From: Azospirillum sp. TSO22-1
GTDB taxonomy: Bacteria > Pseudomonadota > Alphaproteobacteria > Azospirillales > Azospirillaceae
DNA length: 64,000 nucleotides
Reading direction: 5' to 3'
Assembly (NCBI RefSeq): GCF_003116015.1
Contig: NZ_LGQZ01000013.1
Span: 80,663 to 144,662 of the forward strand
Positions 32,883 to 42,720 of this stretch are shown piece by piece (positions within the stretch are counted from its first letter, which is position 1; every line of letters begins with the position of its first letter). The notes beneath the pieces were generated by a model. It did not search any database and was not told where the DNA came from. It worked only from the letters and a program-made list of their open reading frames with translations. Position numbers and translations under genes: made by a program.

Positions 32883-34220
32883 TCAGGCCGCCTTCGCCGC
32901 GTCCTCGTCCGGGTCGCGCAGCAGCTCCTCGACCGGAACCGTGCGCTCGCTGACCTTGGCGAGCTCGAGGATGTAGTCCACGACCTTGTCCTCGAAGATC
33001 GGCGCCCGCAGGTTCTCCATGGCGCCCGGGTTCTGCTTGAAGAACTCGAACACCTGGCGCTCCTGGCCGGGGAAACGGCGCGCCTCGCTGATGAGGGCGC
33101 GGTTCACCTCGTCCTGGGTGACCTGGATGTTGTTGCGGCGGCCGACCTCCGACAGCAGCAGCCCCAGGCGCACGCGGCGCTCGGCGATGGCGCGGTACTC
33201 GGTCTTCAGCTCGTCCTCGGGCTTGCCCGCGTCCTCGCCGGCGTTGCCGGCCTTGATCTCGCGCTGCAGCTGCTCCCAGATCGCGTCGAACTCGATGTCG
33301 ACCATGCCGGCCGGCACCTCGAAGCTGTGCGCCTCGGCCAGCTTGTCGAGCAGCTGGCGCTTCACCTTCACGCGGGCGGCGTCGGCGTAGTCGCGCTTCA
33401 GCTTGTCGCGGATGGCGTCCTTCAGCTTCTCCAGGCTCTCCATGCCGAAGTCCTTGGCGAGGTCCCCATCGACCTTGCCGGGGACCGACTGGCGGATCTC
33501 CTTGATGTCCACCTCGAAGACCGTGTCCTGGCCCTTCAGCTTCTCGGCCGGGTAGTCGTCCGGGAACTTCACGTTCACGGTGACGTGGCTGCCGGCCTTG
33601 GCGCCGACCAGCTGGTCCTCGAAGCCCGGGACGAAGGAATTGGAGCCCAGTTCCAGGTTGAAGTCCTTGGCGTCCATGCCCGGCAGGGCCTCGCCGCCGA
33701 CGGTGCCGGCGAAGTCGATGACGACGGTGTCGCCCTTCTGCGTCGGGCGGTCCTCGGTGACCGGCTCGGTCGAGGAGCGCGACTGGGCCAGACGCTCCAG
33801 CGCCTCGTCCACGTCCTTGTCGGCCACGTCGGCGACCAGGCGCTCCAGCTCGATGCCGGAGAGGTCGGCGGGCTCGACGTCGGGCAGCAGCTCGACGGCC
33901 ATCTTGTACTCGAGGTCGCCGTTCTCCTCGAACTTCTCGATGTCGATCTTCGGCTGGAGCGCCGGGCGCAGGCCGCGCTCGGTCAGCGCCTGGCGCGAGC
34001 TGTCGGACACGGCGTCCTCAAGGACCTCGTGCATCACGCTGCCGCCGTAGCGCTGCTTGATCACGGCAACCGGCACCTTGCCCGGGCGGAAGCCGGGAAG
34101 CTGCACGGTCTTCCGCAGCTCGTCGAGCTTGCCGTCCACCTTGGTGGCGATGTCCTGGGCGGAGATGACGACCTTGAATTCGCGCTTGAGGCCGTCGGCG
34201 CTGGTTTCGGTAATCTGCAT
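32883..34220 (-). CDS. tig: Trigger factor
   Basis: 445 residues, ribosome-associated chaperone and prolyl isomerase. The ribosome-docking motif GFRPGKVP is at 43-50, the PPIase domain spans about 160-250 ([20 protein letters not shown]), and a helical C-terminal cradle follows. Length is typical. It lies 99 bases downstream of tRNA-Leu on the same strand and may share its transcript. It ends with its own terminator. Confidence 0.97.
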   Translation of the reverse strand: MQITETSADGLKREFKVVISAQDIATKVDGKLDELRKTVQLPGFRPGKVPVAVIKQRYGGSVMHEVLEDAVSDSSRQALTERGLRPALQPKIDIEKFEENGDLEYKMAVELLPDVEPADLSGIELERLVADVADKDVDEALERLAQSRSSTEPVTEDRPTQKGDTVVIDFAGTVGGEALPGMDAKDFNLELGSNSFVPGFEDQLVGAKAGSHVTVNVKFPDDYPAEKLKGQDTVFEVDIKEIRQSVPGKVDGDLAKDFGMESLEKLKDAIRDKLKRDYADAARVKVKRQLLDKLAEAHSFEVPAGMVDIEFDAIWEQLQREIKAGNAGEDAGKPEDELKTEYRAIAERRVRLGLLLSEVGRRNNIQVTQDEVNRALISEARRFPGQERQVFEFFKQNPGAMENLRAPIFEDKVVDYILELAKVSERTVPVEELLRDPDEDAAKAA

Positions 34221-34318
34221 CGGAGCGAATGCCTGTCTCGTTGTGCGGTTCCGGCGGCGCCCCGGGGTATGGGCGGCCCGGACCCGCGTCTCGAAGGATC
34301 GGGTTCAGGGGTTTGCCG

Positions 34319-34403
34319 TGGTGCGGGCGAAGGGACTCGAACCCCCACGACCGAAGTCACCGGAACCTAAATCCGGCGCGTCTACCAGTTCCGCCACGCC
34401 CGC
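34319..34403 (-). tRNA. tRNA-Leu (TAG)
   Basis: 85-base class II tRNA on the minus strand. Acceptor GCGGGCG/CGCCCGC, anticodon stem CCGGA/TCCGG with loop TTTAGGT (anticodon TAG), a long variable arm (TGACTTCGGTCG), T-arm TGGGGGTTCGAGTCCCTT. CCA is encoded. Confidence 0.95.
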
Positions 34404-34464
34404 AACGGCAATGGCGGCCGCGGCCAGAGGTTGCCCCCTCGCCCCGTCCGCCGGGCTGGACCGG

Positions 34465-34493
34465 TCTATAGCACAACGGGTACCGAGCAAACA
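34465..34493 (-). promoter_or_regulatory. Possible promoter of tRNA-Leu (and tig)
   Basis: On the minus strand TGTTTG (34488-34493), 17 bases, TATAGA (34465-34470), 62 bases before the tRNA. The -10 is good, the -35 poor. Confidence 0.35.
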
Positions 34494-34591
34494 CACAAAA
34501 TGGTCTTAGGCGATGTCCGTGGGGCGGCGCCCAAGGTTGACGGACGCGCACCTGACGTTAACGTAAGCCCGTTCCGCCACAGGAGTCCGCC

Positions 34592-35032
34592 ATGCCCCGG
34601 GTGTTCACCCAGACCTTCACGGTTCCTCCCGACGCCATCGACGAGCTGCGGCACGTCAACAATCTCAAGTATTTGGCCTGGATGCAGGACGTGGCGATCG
34701 CCCACTCGACGGCGCGGGGCTGGCCGCTGGAGCGCTACCTGCGGAGCGGCGCCGGATTCGTCGTGCGCTCGCACGCCATCGAGTACCGCCGCCCCGCCTT
34801 CCTCGGCGAGGAAATCGCGCTGCACACCTGGGTGGCCGGATTCGGTCAGCGCAGCTCGCCGCGCAAGTACCTGTTCCGCCGCACCCGCGACAACCAGATC
34901 CTCGCCACCGCCGAGACCGGCTGGGTGTTCGTCGATTTCCGCAGCGGGCAGCCGCGGGATATCCCCGACGACCTGCGCGCCGCCTTCGAGGTCGTCCCGC
35001 CCGAAGAGGAGGAGGCGCTGCTCGCCGCTTGA
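34592..35032 (+). CDS. Acyl-CoA thioesterase, hot-dog fold (YbgC/FadM-like)
   Basis: 146 residues from ATG 34592 with AGGAG 7 bases upstream. The 4HBT motif is recognisable as IDELRHVNNLKYLAWMQDVA, where the usual catalytic Asp-x-x-x-His-x-N pattern appears as E-L-R-H-V-N-N. These proteins hydrolyse short- to medium-chain acyl-CoA thioesters in the cytoplasm. It is convergent with malonyl-CoA decarboxylase, 15 bases apart; both act on acyl-CoAs, but joint function is only a suggestion. Confidence 0.88.
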   Translation: MPRVFTQTFTVPPDAIDELRHVNNLKYLAWMQDVAIAHSTARGWPLERYLRSGAGFVVRSHAIEYRRPAFLGEEIALHTWVAGFGQRSSPRKYLFRRTRDNQILATAETGWVFVDFRSGQPRDIPDDLRAAFEVVPPEEEEALLAA

Positions 35033-35047
35033 ACGCGCGGGCGGCGC

Positions 35048-36529
35048 TCAGCCGCCCTTCAGCAGCCCGCGCATCGCCGACGAGGCGTTAACCTTGCCCT
35101 CGCCGCTGTAGGCCTCGTGGTTGGCCTCCACCTCGTTCAGGCGGTAGCGGTAGTTGATCATCATGCCGCAGGACTGCTGCAGCCCCTTGTGCGAGCGATC
35201 GGCCATCCAGTTCAGCCGCTCCATGCGGGCGCCGTTGGACAGGTGGAAGTGCGCCACCGGGTCACGCGCCCGCGCCGGCCCGCCATCTCTCCCGTCGGTC
35301 TTCGCCTCCATCAGGTACTGCGCGCCCAGCCGCATCAGCGGCGCCTTCAGCGCCTTGGCCAGCCCTTCGTGCGCGTACCACGCCTCGCGGGCCAGCGCCA
35401 TCTCCAGCACGCCGCGGCCGGGAGCCGCCGCCTCAGCCAGGTCCAGCCACTCGGCCAGCTTCTCGCGCTCGCCGGCCGCCAGCAGCGCGTCGCCGCGGCG
35501 CGCAAGCTCGACGTCGAGCCAGCGGCGGAAACCGGGAATCGGTGACAGCGTGGCGAAGGTCTTCAGGTTGGAGAACTCCGACGCCAGCCCGTCGGCGACC
35601 CGCTTGATCAGGAAGTTGCCGAAGCTGATGCCGGCCAAGCCCTTCTGCGCGTTGGAGATCGAGTAGAAGATGGCGCTGTCCGCCGCCTTCGGGTCGTACA
35701 CCGGGGCCGAGGGGTCGAGCAGCGCCTGCACGTTGTCCGACATGCCCTCGACCAGCGCCACCTCGACGAAGATCAGCGGCTCGTCGGGCATGCGCGGGTG
35801 GAAGAAGGCGAAGCAGCGGCGGTCGGAATCGAGGCGGTCCTTGAGGTCCTGCCAGCCGCGGATCTCGTGCACCGCCTCGTACTTGATCAGCTTCTCCAGC
35901 AGCGAGGCCGGGCTGTCCCAGGTGATCCGCCGCATCTCCAGGAAGCCGACGTCGAACCAGCCGCGCAGCAGGTTCTTCAGGTCGTCCTCCAGCGCCTTCA
36001 GCTCCGGCACGCCGGCAGCCATCTCCAGCAGCTCGGCGCGCAGGTCGACCAGGAACTTCACGCCCTCGGGCAGCGCGTTGAACTGGGTAAGCAGGGTCAG
36101 CCGCGGCGGCTCCAGCGCGCGGCGCAGCGCCCGCTCGGCCCTGCCGCGCGCCGCCGGGTCGGATGCTGCGTGGAAGGCGTCCACCGCCGCGTCCACGGCG
36201 GCGCGGTCGACGTCGAAGTCGCGCGCCAGCACGCCCAGGAAGTTGCGCCGCCCGTTCGGATCGAGCGCCAGATAGGTGCGGCCCAGCTGCGCCGCCCGCG
36301 CCCGCGCCGACACCTCGCCGCCGCGCGCCTCCAGGCAGGCCTGCATCTGCGCCTTCAGCCGCTCGGCGTCCTCGCGCGGCAGGTGCGGGCGCGGGGCGGC
36401 GCCGACCGCCTCGCGGGCGGAGGCGGCGATATCGCGCCAGCGGGCGCGCAGGTTCTCCAGCGCACGGTCGAACAGGCCGGCCGGCTGGGCCGTGCCTGCG
36501 GGCTCGATGGTGGTGTCGGTGTCGCTCAT
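35048..36529 (-). CDS. Malonyl-CoA decarboxylase
   Basis: 493 residues from ATG 36527-36529 (MSDTDTTIEPAGT); the frame is open 30 codons further but without homology. It converts malonyl-CoA to acetyl-CoA. A helical N-terminal domain (about 50-200) is followed by the acetyltransferase-like catalytic domain. The latter carries the family sequences ITWDSPASLLEKLIKYEAVHE, CFAFFHPRMPDEPLIFVEVAL and FHLSNGARMERLNWMAD, the last containing the catalytic His/Ser region. No mdc or mat genes are adjacent, so this is the eukaryote-like single-protein enzyme common in alphaproteobacteria. Confidence 0.93.
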   Translation of the reverse strand: MSDTDTTIEPAGTAQPAGLFDRALENLRARWRDIAASAREAVGAAPRPHLPREDAERLKAQMQACLEARGGEVSARARAAQLGRTYLALDPNGRRNFLGVLARDFDVDRAAVDAAVDAFHAASDPAARGRAERALRRALEPPRLTLLTQFNALPEGVKFLVDLRAELLEMAAGVPELKALEDDLKNLLRGWFDVGFLEMRRITWDSPASLLEKLIKYEAVHEIRGWQDLKDRLDSDRRCFAFFHPRMPDEPLIFVEVALVEGMSDNVQALLDPSAPVYDPKAADSAIFYSISNAQKGLAGISFGNFLIKRVADGLASEFSNLKTFATLSPIPGFRRWLDVELARRGDALLAAGEREKLAEWLDLAEAAAPGRGVLEMALAREAWYAHEGLAKALKAPLMRLGAQYLMEAKTDGRDGGPARARDPVAHFHLSNGARMERLNWMADRSHKGLQQSCGMMINYRYRLNEVEANHEAYSGEGKVNASSAMRGLLKGG

Positions 36530-37012
36530 GATGACGAATCTGTAGCGGAACGCCCCCCGGCACAAGCGTCCTGCCCGTCCTAGCCCCTCGGGGCGGATCC
36601 CGGCCGAAGGGCCGAGCACCCCATGCCCTATGCCGTCCGGAGGTCAGGGAGACGGGTGCCGGGAGTCGGGGTCGGTCCTAGTCCGCATTACAGAATTGTC
36701 GCAAAGCCGCCGCTGAGCGACATTACCGGGGCAGATCAGCAGCTACTCCGCTTCCACCGGGCGATACGAACGGGGTAGATGAGGTCAAGCTTCCTTCATA
36801 CTTCTGAATGGCGCGGCACCGCCTTGACCGGACATCCCCGCGTGAGAATACTTTCGGAGCCAAACCACAGAGCCTATCGCCATCGTTGAGGATTGGAGCC
36901 GGACGGCACAATACATCTCAAAATTGCTCCAACAGCCCCGCACGCAGAATGGGGCATGGTGGCAAAGCCGTTCGCGGCCGGAACAACCGAACTCGATCCA
37001 GGGAGGTTCGCC
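36530..37012. other. 483-base gap without a convincing gene
   Basis: Between malonyl-CoA decarboxylase and the small gene at 37013. Base composition is lower in GC than the neighbours. No frame has both a ribosome site and a recognisable product. A weak plus-strand promoter (TTGAGG 36886-36891, 17 bases, CAATAC 36909-36914) could serve the two small genes that follow. Confidence 0.5.
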
Positions 37013-37198
37013 ATGCCGACTGCCATTCCGTTCAAGAAGTCCCCCGCCGCGCGCAACGGCGCGGTGCAACGGCTTCTCGACGATCCGATCATGGACCTGC
37101 TGCTGGCCTGCGACGGCATCACCCGCGCCGACGTCCTGCGCGTTCTCGACGACGCCCGCAGCGGCCTGCGTGCCCGCGCCCTCGGCGCGGCCGCCTGA
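37013..37198 (+). CDS. 61-residue protein of unknown function
   Basis: Starts at ATG 37013 (MPTAIPFKKSPAARNG) with a strong GGGAGG at 6 bases; a longer in-frame reading from 36893 has only a TTG start. Basic N-terminus, then a short helical segment (LLDDPIMDLLLACDGITRAD). No family recognised. It is 43 bases upstream of a second unknown gene on the same strand and probably cotranscribed with it. Confidence 0.65.
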   Translation: MPTAIPFKKSPAARNGAVQRLLDDPIMDLLLACDGITRADVLRVLDDARSGLRARALGAAA

Positions 37199-37241
37199 GC
37201 CCCCGCGCATCGGACACAGGACAGGGCATAAGGAGTCCCCC

Positions 37242-37667
37242 GTGGCTTTGCAGACCGATCCCGCCGCCTTCTCCATCACCGCCCTTCTGGCCGACCAGGT
37301 CGCGCTGGTCGCCCGGAACCAGAAGCTGCCGCCGGGCGCGGCGTCGCTTCTGCTGCACGAGTTGATGGAGGGGCCGCTCGGCCGCCGCCGGCTGCTGCGC
37401 ATGATCGACGCGGAATGGCGGGCCGAGGGCAACGCCACCGAGGCGAAGAAGATCGCCGTCGTGCTGGCGGAGACCGCCGCCTGGATCGCCGAACTGGACA
37501 GCCGCGCCGACCCGCTGGCGACGCTGGAGGGCGACGAGGAGCCGGACGCCGACGACCTGCTGGAGCACGGCACCCCGGTGCGCCTCGGCGGTTCCCTGCC
37601 GTGCGACCGCCGCACGCCCGGCATCGCCTGGCGCCGGGCGCCGGCGCGGCGGCGGGCGCTGCGGTAG
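37242..37667 (+). CDS. 141-residue protein of unknown function
   Basis: GTG start 37242-37244 with AGGAG about 5 bases upstream, giving MALQTDPAAFSITALLADQ. Helical, with an acidic patch near 95-110 (LEGDEEPDADDLLEHG) and a basic Arg-rich C-terminus. No signal peptide, membrane segment or known domain. It follows the 61-residue gene and converges on the NAD(P)HX repair gene, 8 bases apart. Confidence 0.65.
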   Translation: MALQTDPAAFSITALLADQVALVARNQKLPPGAASLLLHELMEGPLGRRRLLRMIDAEWRAEGNATEAKKIAVVLAETAAWIAELDSRADPLATLEGDEEPDADDLLEHGTPVRLGGSLPCDRRTPGIAWRRAPARRRALR

Positions 37668-37675
37668 GGGAACCC

Positions 37676-39127
37676 CTACCCCGCCTTCAGCCGCCGCAGC
37701 ACCGCCGGCAGCGCGTCCGGCAGGTCCTCGGCGATCAGCCCCGGCCCGACCTGCGCCGCCGCCTCACCATGCAGCCACGCCCCAGCGCAGGCGGCGTCGA
37801 AGCCGTCCATTCCTTGCGCCAGCAGGCCGAGGATCAGCCCGGCCAGCACGTCGCCCGCCCCGGCCGTTGCCAGTTCGGGCGGTGCGTTGATGGTGATGGC
37901 GGCGCGGCCGTCCGGCGCGGCGATCACCGTGTCCGCCCCCTTCAGCAGCACCACCGCCCCGCAACGCGCCGCCGCGGCGCGGGCGCGGGTGAGCTTGTCG
38001 CCGGTCAGGTCGAACAGCCGCGCGAACTCGCCCTCGTGCGGCGTCAGAACGCAGCGCCCGCCCAGCCGGTCCAGCAGGTCGCCCGGCGCCCCGGCGAAGG
38101 AGGTCAGCGCGTCGGCGTCCAGCACGCAGGCCCTGCCAGCGTCCAGCGCGGCCAGCACGCGGGCGCGGGTGTGCACGCCCACCCCGGCACCGGGGCCGAG
38201 CAGCACCGCGTTCCTCCGCGGGTCGGCGAGCAGCGCCGCGAAGGCCGCGTCGTCCGCCACCGGCTCGACGATCAGGCTGGGCGAGCCGGCGGCGTAGATC
38301 GCGAACGCCTCCGGCGGGCAGGCGACGGTGACCAGCCCGGCCCCGGCGCGCAGCGCCCCGCGCGCCGCCAGCCGCCCGGCCCCGGTCATCCGCCCGCCGC
38401 CCATCACCACCGCGTGCCCCCGCGCGTACTTGTGCGAGTCGGCCCGCGGCCACGGGTAGTGCGCGCCCCACAGCGCCGGCCCGTTCTCCCGGCAGCGCGG
38501 CGCGATGGTGTCGAGCACCGGCTCCGGAATGCCGATGTCGGCCAGCACCGTCTCGCCACACAGGGTCCGGCCGGGCAGCAGCCAGTGCCCCGGCTTTCGG
38601 CGGAAGAAGGTGACGGTCAACGCCGCCGCCGGCGCCACTCCCAGCACCGCCCCGGTGTCGCCGTGCACGCCGCTCGGCACGTCCACCGCCACCACGGTCA
38701 GCCCGGCCATCGCCTCGACCACCGCGCGCGCCACGCCGTCCAGCGGCCGCGCCAGCCCGGCGCCGAACAGCGCGTCCACCACCAGCGGCGCATCGTCCAG
38801 CAGATGCGGCCCCAGCGGTTCGACCGCGCCGGTCCAGCGTTGCGCCGCCTGCGCCGCGTCGCCCGTCAGCGCCGCGCACTCGCCCAACAGGCCGAGACGC
38901 ACCGGCCAGCCCTCCTCGGCCAGCAGGCGCGCCACCACGAAGCCGTCGCCACCGTTGTTGCCCGGCCCGCACAGCACCGCCACCGGCCGCCGCGGCCAGC
39001 GGGCGCGGATCGCCTGCGCAACGGCGGCGCCGGCGTTCTCCATCAGCACCGGCCCCGGCACGCCGCCGGCGATCGCCAGCGAGTCGGCGCGCTGCATCTC
39101 GGCGACAGCGAGCAGCTCTCCGGCCAC
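37676..39127 (-). CDS. nnr: Bifunctional NAD(P)H-hydrate epimerase / ADP-dependent dehydratase
   Basis: 483 residues from GTG 39125-39127, which follows the upstream TGA directly and has GGGGAG 8 bases before it; the open frame continues upstream only by chance. The N-terminal epimerase domain (about 1-210; CGPGNNGGDGFVVARLL) and the C-terminal ribokinase-like dehydratase domain (GGGRMTGAGRLAARGA, LTPHEGEFARLF, ATAGAGDVLAGLI) repair damaged NAD(P)H hydrates. This is the standard fused YjeF/Nnr architecture. Confidence 0.93.
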   Translation of the reverse strand: MAGELLAVAEMQRADSLAIAGGVPGPVLMENAGAAVAQAIRARWPRRPVAVLCGPGNNGGDGFVVARLLAEEGWPVRLGLLGECAALTGDAAQAAQRWTGAVEPLGPHLLDDAPLVVDALFGAGLARPLDGVARAVVEAMAGLTVVAVDVPSGVHGDTGAVLGVAPAAALTVTFFRRKPGHWLLPGRTLCGETVLADIGIPEPVLDTIAPRCRENGPALWGAHYPWPRADSHKYARGHAVVMGGGRMTGAGRLAARGALRAGAGLVTVACPPEAFAIYAAGSPSLIVEPVADDAAFAALLADPRRNAVLLGPGAGVGVHTRARVLAALDAGRACVLDADALTSFAGAPGDLLDRLGGRCVLTPHEGEFARLFDLTGDKLTRARAAAARCGAVVLLKGADTVIAAPDGRAAITINAPPELATAGAGDVLAGLILGLLAQGMDGFDAACAGAWLHGEAAAQVGPGLIAEDLPDALPAVLRRLKAG

Positions 39128-39129
39128 GG

Positions 39130-39912
39130 TCAGCGCTCCCCGCAGGCGGCGCGGAACGCCTCGACCTGCTGGACGGCGCCGGTGCGGACGAACCCGATGT
39201 CGTTGCCGGCCACCACCAGCCGGGCGCCGCGCGCGACCAGGTCGGCCATCGGCCGCCCGATCACCGGAATGGTGCCGTAGACGGACCCCGAGTCCAGGAT
39301 GGCCCGCTCGGCGCGGTCGAGCAGCGCCGCCACCTCCGGATCCTCGAACCGCCCGAGCCTGCCGATGCTGCCGGACAGGTCGTAGGGGCCGACGAACAGC
39401 GAGTCCACGCCCGGCACCGCGGCGATCTCCGGGATGGAGTCGACCGCCGCCGCGGTCTCGATCTGGCAGATCACCAGCAGCTCGTCGCCCGCCGTTTCGC
39501 GGTAGCGCTCGCCGCGCAGGCCGTAGTCGGCACCGCGCACCATGCCGTAGGCCGCCCCGCGCGTGCCGCGCGGCGGGTAGTGGCAGGCGCCCACCGCGGC
39601 GCGCGCCTCCTCGGCGGAATTCACGTTGGGGAACATCAGCCCCTCGACGCCGAGGTCGAGCGCCCGCTTGACGTAGACCGGATCGTTGGCCGGCACGCGC
39701 ATGATCGCGGTGGCCGGCGTGCCGGACAGTGCCTGCAAAAGCGCCAGCCCGTCGGCCAGCGTGCCCGGCCCGTGCTCGTGGTCGATGACGACGAAATCGT
39801 AGCCGGCCAGCCCGACGATCTCGGCGGCCATCGGGCTCGCCATGTCGAGCCAGCAGCCGAGCGCCGGCCGGCCGGCGGCCAGCCGCGTCTTCAAAGCGTT
39901 CTCGCGGAACAC
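39130..39912 (-). CDS. HpcH/HpaI family aldolase
   Basis: 260 residues from GTG 39910-39912 with GGAGG at 8 bases. Class II metal-dependent pyruvate aldolase. The conserved segments YDFVVIDHEHGP, EGLMFPNVNSAEEA, QIETAAAVD and VGPYDLSGSIG carry the base His and the metal-binding Glu and Asp. Relatives cleave 2-keto-3-deoxy sugar acids or 4-hydroxy-2-oxoheptanedioate. No sugar or aromatic pathway genes are adjacent, so the substrate is unknown. Two bases separate it from nnr. Confidence 0.88.
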   Translation of the reverse strand: MFRENALKTRLAAGRPALGCWLDMASPMAAEIVGLAGYDFVVIDHEHGPGTLADGLALLQALSGTPATAIMRVPANDPVYVKRALDLGVEGLMFPNVNSAEEARAAVGACHYPPRGTRGAAYGMVRGADYGLRGERYRETAGDELLVICQIETAAAVDSIPEIAAVPGVDSLFVGPYDLSGSIGRLGRFEDPEVAALLDRAERAILDSGSVYGTIPVIGRPMADLVARGARLVVAGNDIGFVRTGAVQQVEAFRAACGER

Positions 39913-39980
39913 GCCACATCCCTCCCTGACGTCCTAGGACGCCAGGATAGGCACGCTTCTCATGTCGAAGGAAGGGGGAC

Positions 39981-40720
<740 letters not shown>

Positions 40721-40808
40721 GGCGGCGCCCACCAACCATCCCGTCCATTCAGCCTGCGTCCCATCCGCACCCCGCAACGCGACACGGCCCCGGCCCCGGG
40801 GCGTTCCG

Positions 40809-40837
40809 TTGTATCCGCGGGCAAGACGTGACATAAC
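40809..40837 (+). promoter_or_regulatory. Possible internal promoter of glnA
   Basis: TTGTAT (40809-40814), 17 bases, CATAAC (40832-40837), about 90 bases before glnA. Both boxes are moderate matches. A separate glnA promoter besides the glnBA one is reported for Azospirillum, but this site is only a suggestion. Confidence 0.3.
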
Positions 40838-40924
40838 CTCCGCCGCACGCGCCGTCACCAGCGGCCCCGAGAGCCGGAAGCGACGCTGCGGGCCCCAAAC
40901 CTCTATAAGCGTGGAATGACAAAC

Positions 40925-42334
40925 ATGTCCGACATCAGCAAGGTCTTCGACCTGATCAAGGAACACGACGTCAAGTACGTGGACCTCCGCTTCACCGATC
41001 CGCGCGGCAAGCTGCACCACACGGCGCAGCACGTGTCGACGATCGATGAGGACGTCTTCGAGGACGGCATCATGTTCGACGGGTCGTCGATCGCCGGCTG
41101 GAAGGCGATCAACGAGTCGGACATGATCCTGAAGCTGGACCCGACCACCGCCGTCATGGATCCGTTCGCCGCGCAGCCGACGCTGAACATCCTGTGCGAC
41201 GTGTACGAGCCGTCGACCGGCCAGCCCTACGGCCGCTGCCCGCGCTCGATCGCCAAGGCCGCCGAGCGCTACACCGCGTCGGCCGGCATCGGCGACACCG
41301 TCTACTTCGGCCCGGAGGCCGAGTTCTTCGTCTTCGACGACGTGAAGTTCACGGTCGAGATGAACAAGGTGTCGTACCAGATCGACTCCGAGGAAGGCCA
41401 CTACAACGCCGACCGTTCCTATGAGGACGGCAACCTGGGTCACCGCCCGGGCGTCAAGGGCGGCTACTTCCCGGTTGCCCCGGTCGACAGCGGCTCGGAC
41501 CTGCGCGCCGAGATGCTGAGCGTCCTGGCCGAGATGGGCGTGCCCGTCGAGAAGCACCACCACGAGGTGGCTGCCGCGCAGCACGAGCTGGGCATCAAGT
41601 TCGACACGCTGGTCCGCACCGGCGACAACATGCAGTACTACAAGTACGTCGTGCACAACGTCGCGCACGCGTACGGCAAGTCGGCCACCTTCATGCCGAA
41701 GCCGGTGTTCGGCGACAACGGCTCGGGCATGCACTGCCACCAGTCGATCTGGAAGGAAGGCCAGCCGCTGTTCGCGGGTTCGGGCTACGCCGACCTGTCC
41801 GAGCTGGCGCTCTACTACATCGGCGGCATCATCAAGCACGCCAAGGCGCTGAACGCCTTCACCAACCCGTCGACCAACAGCTACAAGCGTCTGGTCCCGG
41901 GCTATGAGGCGCCGGTGCTGCTGGCCTACTCGGCCCGCAACCGTTCGGCCTCCTGCCGCATCCCGTACGTGGCGTCGCCGAAGGGCAAGCGCGTCGAGGT
42001 CCGCTTCCCGGATCCGTCGGCCAACCCGTACCTGGCCTTCGCCGCCATGCTGATGGCCGGCCTCGACGGCATCCAGAACAAGATCCATCCGGGCGACGCG
42101 ATGGACAAGAACCTCTACGACCTGCCGGCCGAGGAGCTCGCCAAGGTCCCGACCGTCTGCGGCTCGCTGCGCGAGGCGCTGGACAGCCTGCGCGCCGACG
42201 CCGGCTTCCTGATGAAGGGCGACGTGTTCACCAAGGACATGATCGAGTCCTACATCGAGCTGCGCACGGAAGAGATGATGGCCTTCGAGACCATGCCGCA
42301 CCCGATCGAGTACAAGATGTACTACTCGGTCTGA
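40925..42334 (+). CDS. glnA: Glutamine synthetase type I
   Basis: 469 residues from ATG 40925 ([15 protein letters not shown]); an ATG three codons earlier is possible. It condenses glutamate and ammonia with ATP as a dodecamer. The GS motifs are all present: DGSSIAGW near 52, the metal-binding FGPEAEFF near 128-135, [20 protein letters not shown] near 251-270 and NRSASCRIP near 339-347. The adenylylation site is Tyr398 in [10 protein letters not shown], so the enzyme is of the GlnE-regulated kind, with PII encoded just upstream. Confidence 0.97.
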   Translation: MSDISKVFDLIKEHDVKYVDLRFTDPRGKLHHTAQHVSTIDEDVFEDGIMFDGSSIAGWKAINESDMILKLDPTTAVMDPFAAQPTLNILCDVYEPSTGQPYGRCPRSIAKAAERYTASAGIGDTVYFGPEAEFFVFDDVKFTVEMNKVSYQIDSEEGHYNADRSYEDGNLGHRPGVKGGYFPVAPVDSGSDLRAEMLSVLAEMGVPVEKHHHEVAAAQHELGIKFDTLVRTGDNMQYYKYVVHNVAHAYGKSATFMPKPVFGDNGSGMHCHQSIWKEGQPLFAGSGYADLSELALYYIGGIIKHAKALNAFTNPSTNSYKRLVPGYEAPVLLAYSARNRSASCRIPYVASPKGKRVEVRFPDPSANPYLAFAAMLMAGLDGIQNKIHPGDAMDKNLYDLPAEELAKVPTVCGSLREALDSLRADAGFLMKGDVFTKDMIESYIELRTEEMMAFETMPHPIEYKMYYSV

Positions 42335-42339
42335 TGATG

Positions 42340-42371
42340 AAGGCGTTCGATGGTTCGCCATCGAACGCCTT
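42340..42371 (+). repeat. Perfect 14-pair hairpin right after glnA
   Basis: aaggcgttcgatgg (42340-42353), loop ttcg, ccatcgaacgcctt (42358-42371). It starts 6 bases after the stop codon and has no T-run after it, so it is more likely a 3'-end protecting stem than a terminator. The UUCG tetraloop makes it very stable. Confidence 0.7.
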
Positions 42372-42386
42372 CGGCAGCACCCGACA

Positions 42387-42407
42387 GCGCAGTGCGCAGC
42401 ACTGCGC
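42387..42407 (+). repeat. Second hairpin in the glnA 3' region
   Basis: gcgcagtgc (42387-42395), gca, gcactgcgc (42399-42407): a perfect nine-base dyad with a three-base loop. No T-run follows. Confidence 0.6.
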
Positions 42408-42443
42408 GAAAGGGCTGATCGGCCGGTTCCGGTTCGTCACGGC

Positions 42444-42476
42444 AAGGGCCGCCCTTCGGGGCGGCCCTTTTCGTTT
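42444..42476 (+). terminator. First intrinsic terminator of glnA
   Basis: AAGGGCCGCCC (42444-42454), loop TTCG, GGGCGGCCCTT (42459-42469), then TTCGTTT. An 11-pair stem with a moderately T-rich tail, 110 bases after the glnA stop. Confidence 0.85.
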
Positions 42477-42720
42477 GCGCGGAAACACTTCGAAATTCGA
42501 AACAATCCAGCGGGCAAACGGTACATTTGCACAGCCATCATTATCGGATCACAGTGAGGATCGGCGGCCGGTTTCCAATCTGGGTCACGCGGACCGGCCG
42601 CCGAACTTGTACGTCGCGATATCCTGGCGGATCGCACTTCACCCTGGCGGCGCGGCCATCCGGAAACGGTCCGGCCCATCGCCCGCAAGGCTCCCCCACC
42701 CCGCGGGGAGCCTTTTTCTT
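42477..42720 (+). ncRNA. Candidate small RNA downstream of glnA
   Basis: A 244-base segment with no coding frame of note lies between the glnA terminator and a second, better plus-strand terminator (42687-42720). In its middle a perfect 12-pair stem (42561-42572 with 42593-42604) encloses a 20-base loop. A possible -10 box CATTAT (42539-42544) precedes it, but no convincing -35 was found. It may be an independent RNA or a fragment processed from glnA mRNA read-through, comparable in position to GlnZ, the sRNA from the glnA 3' region of Enterobacteriaceae. No sequence relation to GlnZ is claimed. Confidence 0.35.
42687..42720 (+). terminator. Second plus-strand intrinsic terminator
   Basis: AAGGCTCCCC (42687-42696), 8-base loop, GGGGAGCCTT (42705-42714), then TTTCTT. 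Stem and T-tail are textbook for the plus strand; on the minus strand only two T follow, so it does not serve the PAS gene well. It has no plus-strand gene of its own after glnA. Confidence 0.85.

Noticed and set aside
39128..39919. Apparent fusion of the aldolase region with the NAD(P)HX repair gene in one frame
   Set aside because: The nnr frame stays open upstream by chance, but the aldolase is encoded in a different frame there and ends at its own stop, two bases before the GTG start of nnr.
42687..42720. Terminator of the minus-strand PAS_5 gene
   Set aside because: The T-run follows the stem only on the plus strand. On the minus strand the stem is followed by TTGCGGG.
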